NCBI GenBank assembly: GCA_033856335.1
Contig: JAWVFG010000010.1
Location: 1 to 28,438, forward strand
From: DASUPK01 sp033856335
Lineage (GTDB): Bacteria > Actinomycetota > Thermoleophilia > Solirubrobacterales > 70-9
Reading direction: 5' to 3'
Length of the DNA: 28,438 bases
Numbering within the stretch: the first letter of the stretch is position 1; the number at the start of each line of letters is the position of its first letter. Positions 14,959 to 20,966 of this stretch are shown here, one piece after another. A model generated the notes under the pieces. It searched no databases and was not told the origin of the DNA. It worked only from the letters and a program-made list of their open reading frames with translations. Position numbers and translations under genes: made by a program.

Positions 14959-15851
14959 GCGAGAAAGCGCAGGATCTCCCGGGCGATCTGCTCTCCACGG
15001 TCCTCTTGCAGGAAGTGTGCGGCTCCCTCGATCCTCACCTGGTCGGTCACCGTGGGGATCAGCCCGACGAACCGGTCCCCGCCCTTGGGATAGGGAAATA
15101 CGGGGTCCGTGTCGGAGAAGGCGACCAGCGCCGGCTTCTCCCACCTGCTCAGGGCATCGGAGACCTCGCGCTGTTGCGCCGCCATGGGCTCATCCTCGGA
15201 CATCGGAACGAGCAGAGGGAATTGAGCGGCGCCTGCCTTCGACTCCGCGCTGGGAAACGGAGCCTCGTATGCCGCGACCACATCGTCCGGTAACTCGGTG
15301 GTGGTGCCGCCCTGGATGACGAAGCCGACCGGTAGGTCCGGATTCTTCTCCGCGAAGTTGCGCCAGGCGAGGAACCCCTTCGAGACGCGTCCAAGGAAAA
15401 GGCCGGTGTTGAGGATGACCAGCGCGCCCACGCGGTCGGCGTTGGCGACCGCCCAGCTGAGGCCGATCGGGCCGCCCCAGTCCTGCACCACGACCACGGC
15501 GTCATCGAGGTCCAGCCCGGCGAGCACGGCGCTGACCAGTTCGAGATGGCGATCGAAGCTGTACCAGCCGCGATCGGTGGGCTTGTCCGAGCGGCCGAAC
15601 CCGGCGTAGTCGGCGCACACCACGCGGTGACCAGCCGACACCAGCGGCGACAGCATCTTCCGATACAGGTAGGCCCAGGTCGGCTCTCCGTGGAAGCAGA
15701 CGATCGGGCGACCATCAGCAGGGCCCTCGTCGACGTAGTGGAGCCGCAGGCCGTCGATCTCGGCGTAGTGCGGGTCGAAGTCGAAGGCAGGCAGGCCGTC
15801 GAAGCGCTCGTCGGGGGTGCGGAAGACGTCCACCTTGACCGACGCTAACAT
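14955..15851 (-). CDS. Haloalkane dehalogenase (alpha/beta hydrolase, DhmA/HLD-I-like)
   Basis: A 298-aa enzyme predicted to hydrolyse carbon-halogen bonds of haloalkanes to alcohol and halide. The start VDVFRTPDERFDGLPAF and DPHY.. GLRLHYVDEG are typical of the mycobacterial DhmA-like group. HGEPTW (54-59) holds the oxyanion/halide region. The nucleophile is Asp124 in VVVQDWGG, with the adjacent halide-binding Trp125. The acid is probably Asp249 in FSDTDP, and the base is His279 in GAAHFLQED. The triad D-H-D places it with HLD-I. ATG 15851 is chosen because family members start here and GAGGG lies just upstream; the frame stays open to 15899. It is the first gene of an eight-gene run reaching 7297, coupled to DUF2804 by a 4-base overlap. 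Confidence 0.9.
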   Translation of the reverse strand: MLASVKVDVFRTPDERFDGLPAFDFDPHYAEIDGLRLHYVDEGPADGRPIVCFHGEPTWAYLYRKMLSPLVSAGHRVVCADYAGFGRSDKPTDRGWYSFDRHLELVSAVLAGLDLDDAVVVVQDWGGPIGLSWAVANADRVGALVILNTGLFLGRVSKGFLAWRNFAEKNPDLPVGFVIQGGTTTELPDDVVAAYEAPFPSAESKAGAAQFPLLVPMSEDEPMAAQQREVSDALSRWEKPALVAFSDTDPVFPYPKGGDRFVGLIPTVTDQVRIEGAAHFLQEDRGEQIAREILRFLA

Positions 15852-15872
15852 GCCCGCCCTCATGGCTTCGGT

Positions 15873-15878
15873 TATCTC
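15873..15878 (+). promoter_or_regulatory. Weak -10-like hexamer TATCTC before the sulfotransferase gene
   Basis: TATCTC lies 7 nt before ATG 15886, the same spacing as the better hexamers in the window, but its last base is C rather than T. It is used mainly as support for that start. Confidence 0.25.
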
Positions 15879-15885
15879 CCCGGCC

Positions 15886-16851
15886 ATGCCTCCCCCCACG
15901 CACGACTCCGCCGATGAGGCGATGTGCCTGCGGGCGCGGGAGCGCTATGCCGCCGATCGCAAGCGGGGCGGTCGCGTGCCCAGACGGCGCCGCCGTCATG
16001 CTGCGCTGCCGAACCTGATCATCATCGGCGGCCTCAAGTGCGGGACCACGAGCATCCATCACTACCTGGGGCTTCACCCCGAGATCAACATGTCGAAGCC
16101 CAAGGAGCTCAACTTCTTCGTCGAGGAGCTCAACTGGGACCTGGGCCTGGACTGGTACCGCGGCCGTTTCGACGGGCGCTTCGAGGTGCGCGGGGAGTCC
16201 TCGCCTCACTACACCAACCTGCCCTACTTCACCGGCGTGCCGGAGCGGATCGGTGACCACATCCCGGACGCGAAGCTGATCTACATGGTGCGCGACCCCA
16301 TCTCCCGGATCCTGTCCCACTGGTGCCACGCCGTCGGCGCCGGCTACGAGACCCGGACCATGGAGGAGGCGCTCGCCCGCGGCGATCAGACGTACGTGAC
16401 CCGGTCCCGCTACTGGATGCAGCTGCAGCCGTACATCGAGCGCTTCGACCGCTCCCAGATCGAGATCATCACGCAGGAGGAGCTCCAGGCGGACCGCCAG
16501 GGGACGATGCGGAAGGCCTTCGCCTATGCCGGGGTCGACCCGGACTTCTACTCGGAGCAGTTCACCCGTGAGTGGGAGAGATCCTCGGCCAAGGAGTCGG
16601 AGCGCTACCAGTTCATGGAGAAGCTGATCAAGCTGCCGGGGTTCCGCTCCTTCGATCGCAACTTCGACCGCCTCCCGGAGCGCATGCGATGGATGGTCGA
16701 GAAGATCGTCCACGACCCGGAGGCGCCGCCGGCGCCCAAGCCCGAGATACCGGACGGCATTCTCGAGTCGTTGCGCTCTCAGTTCGCCGAGGACGTCGCG
16801 GCCCTGCAGGAGTTCGCGGGGCGCGAGTTCGCAGGCTGGAAGACCTACTAG
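15886..16851 (+). CDS. Sulfotransferase (PAPS-dependent, heparan-sulfate sulfotransferase-like)
   Basis: About 321 aa. The 5'-phosphosulfate-binding loop is in LPNLIIIGGLKCGTTSIHHYL (KCGTTS). The 3'-phosphate-binding strand-helix is IYMVRDPISRILSHWCH with the R-D-P-x-x-R-x-x-S pattern. FFVEEL between them is typical of the Sulfotransfer_1/heparan N-deacetylase/sulfotransferase-like group. The enzyme would move sulfate from PAPS to a glycan, lipid or small-molecule hydroxyl or amine. The frame opens at 15817, but ATG 15850 and 15862 would overlap the divergent dehalogenase start. ATG 15886 avoids this and has a weak -10 at leaderless spacing. No PAPS biosynthesis gene is in the window. A hairpin follows the stop. 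Confidence 0.88.
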   Translation: MPPPTHDSADEAMCLRARERYAADRKRGGRVPRRRRRHAALPNLIIIGGLKCGTTSIHHYLGLHPEINMSKPKELNFFVEELNWDLGLDWYRGRFDGRFEVRGESSPHYTNLPYFTGVPERIGDHIPDAKLIYMVRDPISRILSHWCHAVGAGYETRTMEEALARGDQTYVTRSRYWMQLQPYIERFDRSQIEIITQEELQADRQGTMRKAFAYAGVDPDFYSEQFTREWERSSAKESERYQFMEKLIKLPGFRSFDRNFDRLPERMRWMVEKIVHDPEAPPAPKPEIPDGILESLRSQFAEDVAALQEFAGREFAGWKTY

Positions 16852-16888
16852 CCGGCATCTCCTCCGCTTCGCGTCCGGGGATGCCCGG
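16852..16888 (+). terminator. Hairpin directly after the sulfotransferase stop, possible terminator
   Basis: Two stems are nested: CCGG (16852-16855) pairs with CCGG (16885-16888), and CATCTCC (16856-16862) pairs with GGGGATG (16877-16883) with one G-T pair. A single bulged C and a 14-base loop complete the structure. No T-run follows, so it is at best an atypical terminator. Confidence 0.4.
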
Positions 16889-16895
16889 TGCCGAT

Positions 16896-16901
16896 TAGTC
16901 T
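16896..16901 (+). promoter_or_regulatory. -10 hexamer TAGTCT of the RpiB-like gene (leaderless)
   Basis: TAGTCT is followed by 7 nt and ATG 16909. It lies in the 57-base gap after the sulfotransferase gene, downstream of the hairpin. Confidence 0.5.
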
Positions 16902-16908
16902 CCGGCGA

Positions 16909-17352
16909 ATGAAGATCGCCGTTGCCGCCGACGAGCGCGTGGGCGTCGCCGAGACGGTCGTCGAAGAGCTCCGCGAGCGCGGCCACGAGCCGATCGCACA
17001 CGGCGCCCTCGGCGAGGGCGAGCGCGACGACTGGGCCTGGGCAAGCGAGGCCGCCGCTCGCGACGTCGCCGACGGGCGCGCCGAGCAGGCGATCGTCTGC
17101 TGCTGGACCGGCACCGGCGCCTCGATCGCCGCCAACAAGGTGGATGGAGTGCGGGCCGCCCTCTGCGTCGACGCGCAGACGGCCGCCGGGGCGCGGAAGT
17201 GGAACGACGCCAACGCGCTCGCGATCAGCCTGCGGGCGACCTCGGAGGCCGAGCTGGCGGAGATCCTCGACGCCTGGTTCGGTAGCGAGCCCAGCGCGAA
17301 GGCCGAGGATGCCGCCAACGTCGAGCACATCTCCGAGATCGAGGGCGCGTGA
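16909..17352 (+). CDS. RpiB/LacA/LacB family sugar-phosphate isomerase
   Basis: A 147-aa protein matching the ribose-5-phosphate isomerase B / galactose-6-phosphate isomerase family. MKIAVAADERVG opens the nucleotide-like fold. A helix AARDVADGRAEQ follows, then the active-site loop IVCCWTGTGASIAANKVDGVRAALC and the conserved ARKWNDANALAISLR (family: aR.hNdaNvLalg.R). The catalytic Cys is kept, but the usual CGTG is CWTGTG. The early DHAG motif, which contributes substrate-binding Asp and His, is replaced by DERVG. It may therefore act on another sugar phosphate. ATG 16909 is preferred over the upstream frame extension because of the -10 hexamer 7 nt away. It couples to the next gene through a GTGA overlap. 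Confidence 0.85.
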   Translation: MKIAVAADERVGVAETVVEELRERGHEPIAHGALGEGERDDWAWASEAAARDVADGRAEQAIVCCWTGTGASIAANKVDGVRAALCVDAQTAAGARKWNDANALAISLRATSEAELAEILDAWFGSEPSAKAEDAANVEHISEIEGA

Positions 17353-18116
17353 GTACCCGGATTCCGGGCGAGACCCACACGCTCCGGCGCCTCCTTCCCG
17401 ACGCGGCCGAGACGACCGTCGCGGAGCAGCTGCACGGCCTGGACCTCAAGCCCCTTGCGCTCCCCGACCGCCCGTATCTGATCCTCAACTTCGCCACGAC
17501 CCTCGACGGTCGCGCTGCGATTGACGGCAAGTCCGGCCCGATCGGAAGCCCGACCGACAGCGAGATGCTGCAGCGCCTACGGACCCGCGTCGACGCGGTG
17601 ATGATCGGCGCCGGGACTATGCGGGCCGAGCGCTACGGCCGGATCGTCTCCGACCCACAGCTCCGCGCCTACCGGGAGAGAACCCTCCTGACGCATGACC
17701 CGCTCGCCGTGATCGTCTCCAACCGCTTCGAGCTTCCCTGGGATGCCGGCCTCTTCACGGATGGTGGCGGCCGCGTCGTCGTCTTCACGGCCTCCGAGAA
17801 GGAGCCTCCCGAGACGAACACCCCGGTGACCGTCGTGCGCCACCCCGATGGCGTCGAGCTCGATCGGGCGCTCGAGTGGCTGCTCGTCGAGCGCGGCATC
17901 CGCTCGGTCCTCTGCGAAGGGGGGCCCACGCTGCACGGGCGCCTCCGGGAGCGCGGACTGGCGGACGAGCTCTTCGTGACCATCGCCCCCAAGATCGCCG
18001 GCGGCGAGGGGCCGCGGCTGCTGGAGGGGGCGCTCACGGACGTAGATCAGGTCGAGCTCGCCTGGCTGCTCGAGTCGGGCGGCGAGCTGTTCGCCCGCTA
18101 TCGCGGGATGTCGTAG
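17349..18116 (+). CDS. RibD C-terminal / dihydrofolate-reductase-like family reductase
   Basis: A 255-aa NADPH-dependent reductase of the RibD_C fold, the domain that reduces the ribose side chain of the pyrimidine intermediate in riboflavin synthesis. Visible motifs are RPYLILNFATTLDGRAA, SEMLQRLRTRVDAVMIGAGTMRAERYG (with the family's D.v..G..T...d), and IRSVLCEGGPTLHGRL leading to DELFVTIAPKIAGG. The deaminase half of bifunctional RibD is absent. It could be a stand-alone pyrimidine reductase or a paralogue with another substrate; no other riboflavin gene is near. The GTG start at 17349 overlaps the stop of the RpiB-like gene. Its own TAG stop forms the first bases of the -10 of the next gene. 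Confidence 0.87.
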   Translation: MSTRIPGETHTLRRLLPDAAETTVAEQLHGLDLKPLALPDRPYLILNFATTLDGRAAIDGKSGPIGSPTDSEMLQRLRTRVDAVMIGAGTMRAERYGRIVSDPQLRAYRERTLLTHDPLAVIVSNRFELPWDAGLFTDGGGRVVVFTASEKEPPETNTPVTVVRHPDGVELDRALEWLLVERGIRSVLCEGGPTLHGRLRERGLADELFVTIAPKIAGGEGPRLLEGALTDVDQVELAWLLESGGELFARYRGMS

Positions 18117-18119
18117 CTT
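18114..18119 (+). promoter_or_regulatory. -10 hexamer TAGCTT of the ACAD gene, containing the upstream stop codon
   Basis: TAGCTT starts with the TAG stop of the RibD-like gene and is followed by 6 nt and GTG 18126. It predicts a leaderless transcript for the acyl-CoA dehydrogenase independent of the upstream pair. Confidence 0.45.
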
Positions 18120-18125
18120 TCAGTC

Positions 18126-19418
18126 GTGGACTTCAATCCCTCGCCCGAGGTCGAGTCCCTCCGGGAGCGCATCGAGGCGTTCATGGAGGAGCACGTCTAT
18201 CCGGTTGAGGGCGAGGCGACCCAGGCGATGGACGACGAGGTCAAGCCCGGCGTCCCGTACCCGCAGATTCTGGTCGAGATCAGGGAACGCGCCAAGGAAC
18301 AGGGACTCTGGAACCTCTTCCTCCCGGGCGATGAGTTCGGCGCCGGCCTGACCAACTGGGAGTACGGGATCCTCTGCGAGCAGATGGGTCGCAGCCCGCT
18401 GATCGCACCGATGGCCTTCAACTGCTCGGCGCCTGACACCGGGAACATGGAGATCCTCGCCGACCACGGGACCCAGGAGCAGAGGGAGCGTTTCCTCCAG
18501 CCGCTCCTCGACGGTGAGATCCGCAGCTGCTTCTCGATGACCGAACCCGAGGTCTCGGGCTCCGATCCCACCAGCCTGCAGACGAGAGCCGAGCTCCAGG
18601 ACGGCGAGTGGGTCATAAACGGGCACAAGTGGTTCACCTCCGGGGCGAACGGCGCGAACTTCGCGATCGCGATGGTGGTGACCGATCCCAGCGCCGCCCC
18701 CTACACGAGGGCGAGCATGATCATCGTCCCCGTCGACTCACCCGGCTTCGAGCTGGTCCGGAACGTCTCTGTGATGGGACACGACAAGGGACCCGGCCAC
18801 TGCGAGATCCGCTACACGGACTGCCGCGTGCCCGAGTCCAACCTGCTCGGCGAGCGTGGGGCCGGCTTCGTGATCGCGCAGGACCGGCTCGGCCCGGGCC
18901 GCATCCACCACTGCATGCGCGCGATCGGCACTGCCGAGCGCGCCATCGAGATGATGTGCGAGCGGGCCAACAGCCGTGAGAGCTTCGGCGGACCGCTCGC
19001 CGACAAGCAGTTCATCCAGGACTTCATCGCAACCTCACGGATGGAGGTCGACCAGGCTCGGCTGCTGACGCTCTACGCCGCGTGGCAGATGGACACCGAG
19101 GGCAAGCGCCGTGCCCGCCAGGCGATCTCCATGATCAAGGTGGTCGCCGCGAACGTCGTCATGGACGTGCTCGACCGCGCGATTCAGACCCACGGTGCCC
19201 TGGGCATGTCCGACGACACGCCGCTCGCCGGCATGTGGCGCTTCATGCGCATGCTGCGCGTCGCGGACGGCCCCGACGAGGTCCACAAGATGGTGATCGC
19301 CCGCCGCGAGCTCAACCGGGCGGCCAAGCGGGGCGACACCGCGGGGAATAAGAGCGAGCACGGAAACGGCGCCCAGGCCGGCGACGGCTCCGCGGAGCCC
19401 GCCAAGGCGACGACTTAG
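18126..19418 (+). CDS. Acyl-CoA dehydrogenase, ACAD10/ACAD11-like
   Basis: A 430-aa flavoenzyme of the acyl-CoA dehydrogenase family. Visible are CFSMTEPEVSGSDPTSLQT (FAD/substrate region, about residue 136), GEWVINGHKWFTSGAN, the GAGFVIAQDRLGPGRIHHCMRAIG segment, and RAIQTHGALGMSDDTPLAG. Near residue 381 it has VADGPDEVHKM, where ordinary ACADs have YEGT with a catalytic Glu. The ADGPDEVH form is what I remember for the ACAD10/11 group. In animals and in Pseudomonas LvaC this group acts after phosphorylation of 4-hydroxyacyl-CoA. A ~30-residue Gly/Lys/Glu low-complexity tail ends the protein. Start GTG 18126 has TAGCTT 6 nt upstream. A matching APH-type kinase and a HAD protein lie 0.5-2 kb downstream. 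Confidence 0.9.
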   Translation: MDFNPSPEVESLRERIEAFMEEHVYPVEGEATQAMDDEVKPGVPYPQILVEIRERAKEQGLWNLFLPGDEFGAGLTNWEYGILCEQMGRSPLIAPMAFNCSAPDTGNMEILADHGTQEQRERFLQPLLDGEIRSCFSMTEPEVSGSDPTSLQTRAELQDGEWVINGHKWFTSGANGANFAIAMVVTDPSAAPYTRASMIIVPVDSPGFELVRNVSVMGHDKGPGHCEIRYTDCRVPESNLLGERGAGFVIAQDRLGPGRIHHCMRAIGTAERAIEMMCERANSRESFGGPLADKQFIQDFIATSRMEVDQARLLTLYAAWQMDTEGKRRARQAISMIKVVAANVVMDVLDRAIQTHGALGMSDDTPLAGMWRFMRMLRVADGPDEVHKMVIARRELNRAAKRGDTAGNKSEHGNGAQAGDGSAEPAKATT

Positions 19419-19552
19419 CCCTTCTGGTCCTCGAGGACCGCGAGCGCGCCCCGATGAATGAGCAGCCGCGCCAGCGTGGTCGGCCGCAGGCCGTACGCGC
19501 GCGCAGCCTCTCGCAGAGCGTCGTACCCCAGCTGCGTGAGCCGGACATTCAC
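19415..19552 (-). CDS. Very small ribbon-helix-helix (CopG/Arc-like) DNA-binding protein
   Basis: A 45-aa protein that is only one ribbon-helix-helix unit: a strand VNVRLT, helix 1 QLGYDALREAARAYGL, and helix 2 TTLARLLIHRGALAVL. RHH proteins dimerise through the strand and bind operator repeats with it; many are antitoxins or autorepressors. The start is GTG 19552, whose GTGA overlaps the stop of the 92-aa gene, so the pair is translationally coupled. A longer frame to 19705 exists but lies inside the 92-aa gene and begins with unrelated sequence. Its TAA stop overlaps the TAG stop of the ACAD gene. The repeated GATAGC palindromes nearby are a candidate binding site. The fold is convincing; the role is inference. 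Confidence 0.7.
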   Translation of the reverse strand: MNVRLTQLGYDALREAARAYGLRPTTLARLLIHRGALAVLEDQKG

Positions 19553-19827
19553 CTGCCGGTCACTTGAGTCTTCGGGCGCTTGCGGCGCTTCTTGTAGATG
19601 CTGTCGAAGCCCATTCGCGCCCACTTCGCCTCGGATTCCTGGACGTAGTCCCAGAACGTCTCGTACCCGGCCTTGTTCCACCAGCCGCTCTTCATCCCTT
19701 TCCATACGTCGATCAAGGGACCAAGGTCTTCGGAGAGATAGCCATCGCTATCGGACTCGCTATCGGCTTGATAGCAATCGCTATCACCCGCCGGAGGAGT
19801 CTGTTCTCGGGGGTCGTCCTCAACCAT
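19549..19827 (-). CDS. Unrecognised 92-aa protein upstream of the RHH gene
   Basis: No family recognised. The N-terminal ~40 residues are acidic and Ser/Asp-rich (PPAGDSDCYQADSESDSD), encoded by the GATAGC repeat DNA. The second half is aromatic and basic: VWKGMKSGWWNKAGYETFWDYVQ, then KWARMGFDSIYKKRRKRPK. This acidic-then-basic layout could suit a small DNA- or protein-binding partner of the RHH protein. ATG 19827 is supported by GGAGGC 8 nt upstream and a possible -10 (TAGTTT) near 19890-19895. An internal ATG at codon 45 (MKSGWW) would place the palindromes upstream as a 5' operator. The coupled order resembles toxin-antitoxin cassettes, but I see no known toxin motif. Confidence 0.6.
   Translation of the reverse strand: MVEDDPREQTPPAGDSDCYQADSESDSDGYLSEDLGPLIDVWKGMKSGWWNKAGYETFWDYVQESEAKWARMGFDSIYKKRRKRPKTQVTGR
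19737..19785. repeat. Two GATAGC-N4-GCTATC palindromes plus a single half site, candidate operator
   Basis: Perfect 6-bp inverted repeats with 4-base spacers occur at 19737-19752 (spacer CATC) and 19770-19785 (spacer AATC), 33 bases apart start to start. A lone GCTATC sits at 19759-19764. Five copies of one hexamer in 49 bases, at close to whole helical turns, look like a binding-site array. It lies within the N-terminal codons of the 92-aa gene, so part of the repetition could be a coding repeat of Asp/Ser. Confidence 0.6.
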
Positions 19828-19835
19828 GAGGAGAA

Positions 19836-19895
19836 GCCTCCGCAGCGGATTTGCCCGTCTCGGTACCGGTTTGTGCCGGTTGCGTAAGAAAACTA
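19836..19895 (-). promoter_or_regulatory. Possible promoter and Shine-Dalgarno for the 92-aa/RHH pair
   Basis: On the minus strand a TAGTTT hexamer (19895-19890) overlaps the stop codon of the kinase gene. It is followed by a ~55-base leader with a direct repeat of the CCGGTT type (19866-19871 and 19876-19881, read on the plus strand). GGAGGC (19841-19836) lies 8 nt before ATG 19827. Unlike most neighbours this gene therefore seems to have a leader with a ribosome site. Confidence 0.35.
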
Positions 19896-20951
19896 CGGCA
19901 GCCGTTTGACCGCTTCGTCGGCCGCTTCCGCCAGCCGCTCGACGATCTTCGCGAACGCCTCGAATCCCTCGTCGGTCTTGCCGTACTGGCCCGAGGCGTA
20001 GCGGGCGTAGACACCCTCGAGGATGATCGCCAGCTTCCAGTAGCCGAGAGCGATGAAGAAGTCGATCTGGCTCAGGTCGCGCCCTGATCGCTCGGCGTAG
20101 CGCTCCCGGACGTCGTCGCGCTTCGGGAATCCCGGGGCGATGGTCGCCGGCGCGAACAGCGGCATGAAGTCGTCGCCCTCCTGCGACCAGTAGACGAGCA
20201 GCATCCCTACGTCTGCGAGCGGGTCGCCAAGGGTGCAGAGCTCCCAGTCGACGACGGCCGCGACCTCGCCCGAGGTCGAGAGGATCATGTTGTCGAGCCG
20301 GTAGTCGCCGTGCACGATGGTCGCCGGCCCCTGCTCGGGAATCCGGGCGGCGAGGCGCTCGTGGACGTCGTCGACCACCGGCAGCTCGCGAGTCTTCGAC
20401 TTCTCCCACTGCCCGTGCCAGCGCTTCAGCTGCCGCTCGACATAGGCCTCCTTGCGGCCCAGCTCTCCCAACCCAACCTGATCGGGATCGACCTTGTGGA
20501 TCGCGACCAGCGTGTCGACCACACGCTCGCCGATCGCGCGGCGCTCGTCCTCGTCGAACTGGTTCGCCTCGTCGGCCGAGCGGAGGATCGGTCCGTCCAC
20601 GAAGCCCATCACATAGAACGGGGCGCCATTCACCGAGTCGTCCTCGCAGAGCCCGATCACGGGCGGGACGGGGACCGGCGTCTCCTGGAGCGCGGCGATC
20701 ACGCGGTGCTCGCGTCCCATGTCGTGGGCGGATCCGAGTCGCTTGCCCAGAGGCGGCCGGCGAAGGGCCCATGCGTGTCCGGCGGAGTCGCGGACGCCGA
20801 AGGTCATGTTCGAGCGGCCGCCCGAGATCCGGTGGAAGCTCAGCGGCGGCTCCGCATCCGGGACGTTGGCCTCGAACCAGCCCTCGACACCCGAGCGGTC
20901 TATGCCCTCGGGCGCCTCCGCCGTCGTGGCGTCGTTAGCCTGCTCGTCCAT
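19893..20951 (-). CDS. APH-like phosphotransferase (ACAD10/11 kinase-domain / LvaA type)
   Basis: A 352-aa kinase-like protein of the aminoglycoside/choline kinase superfamily. An early nucleotide loop FHRISGGRSNMTFGV is followed by WALRRPPLG (the likely ATP Lys region replaced by Arg-Arg) and FYVMGFVDGPIL. The catalytic loop is IVHGDYRLDNMIL with Asp216, and the metal motif is AAVVDWELCTLGDPLADVG. This form matches the kinase domain fused to ACAD in ACAD10/11 and LvaA, which phosphorylates 4-hydroxyacyl-CoA. ATG 20951 is chosen because the frame beyond it runs into the divergent HAD gene; TATGCT lies 9 nt upstream. Its start codon overlaps that of the HAD gene at CATG. The neighbouring ACAD is the natural partner. 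Confidence 0.88.
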   Translation of the reverse strand: MDEQANDATTAEAPEGIDRSGVEGWFEANVPDAEPPLSFHRISGGRSNMTFGVRDSAGHAWALRRPPLGKRLGSAHDMGREHRVIAALQETPVPVPPVIGLCEDDSVNGAPFYVMGFVDGPILRSADEANQFDEDERRAIGERVVDTLVAIHKVDPDQVGLGELGRKEAYVERQLKRWHGQWEKSKTRELPVVDDVHERLAARIPEQGPATIVHGDYRLDNMILSTSGEVAAVVDWELCTLGDPLADVGMLLVYWSQEGDDFMPLFAPATIAPGFPKRDDVRERYAERSGRDLSQIDFFIALGYWKLAIILEGVYARYASGQYGKTDEGFEAFAKIVERLAEAADEAVKRLP

Positions 20952-20966
20952 GCGGGGACCAGCATA
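20936..20966. promoter_or_regulatory. Interlocked divergent promoters around overlapping start codons
   Basis: CATG at 20949-20952 carries ATG 20950 (plus) and ATG 20951 (minus). The plus-strand -10-like TAGCCT (20936-20941) is 8 nt before its ATG, inside the kinase coding region. The minus-strand TATGCT (20966-20961) is 9 nt before its ATG, inside the HAD coding region. Each gene's promoter thus lies in the other gene, and the 5' leaders would be almost absent. Confidence 0.5.

Noticed and set aside
15817..15885. Earlier sulfotransferase starts at 15817, 15850 or 15862, including a CATG start overlap with the dehalogenase at 15849-15852
   Set aside because: The overlap is visible and resembles 20949-20952, but no -10 sits at leaderless distance on either strand, and ATG 15886 has a -10-like hexamer at the right spacing. 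Left as an alternative, not a finding.
15715..17328. 537-aa open frame on the minus strand across the sulfotransferase and RpiB-like genes
   Set aside because: Composition is Arg/Leu/Gly/Val-rich without motifs, and it is exactly antisense to two well-supported genes; a GC-rich shadow frame.
19415..19827. Calling the small cassette a toxin-antitoxin system
   Set aside because: The RHH protein fits an antitoxin, but the 92-aa partner shows no RelE, MazF, BrnT, HicA, VapC or Fic motif that I can see, so the name is not justified.
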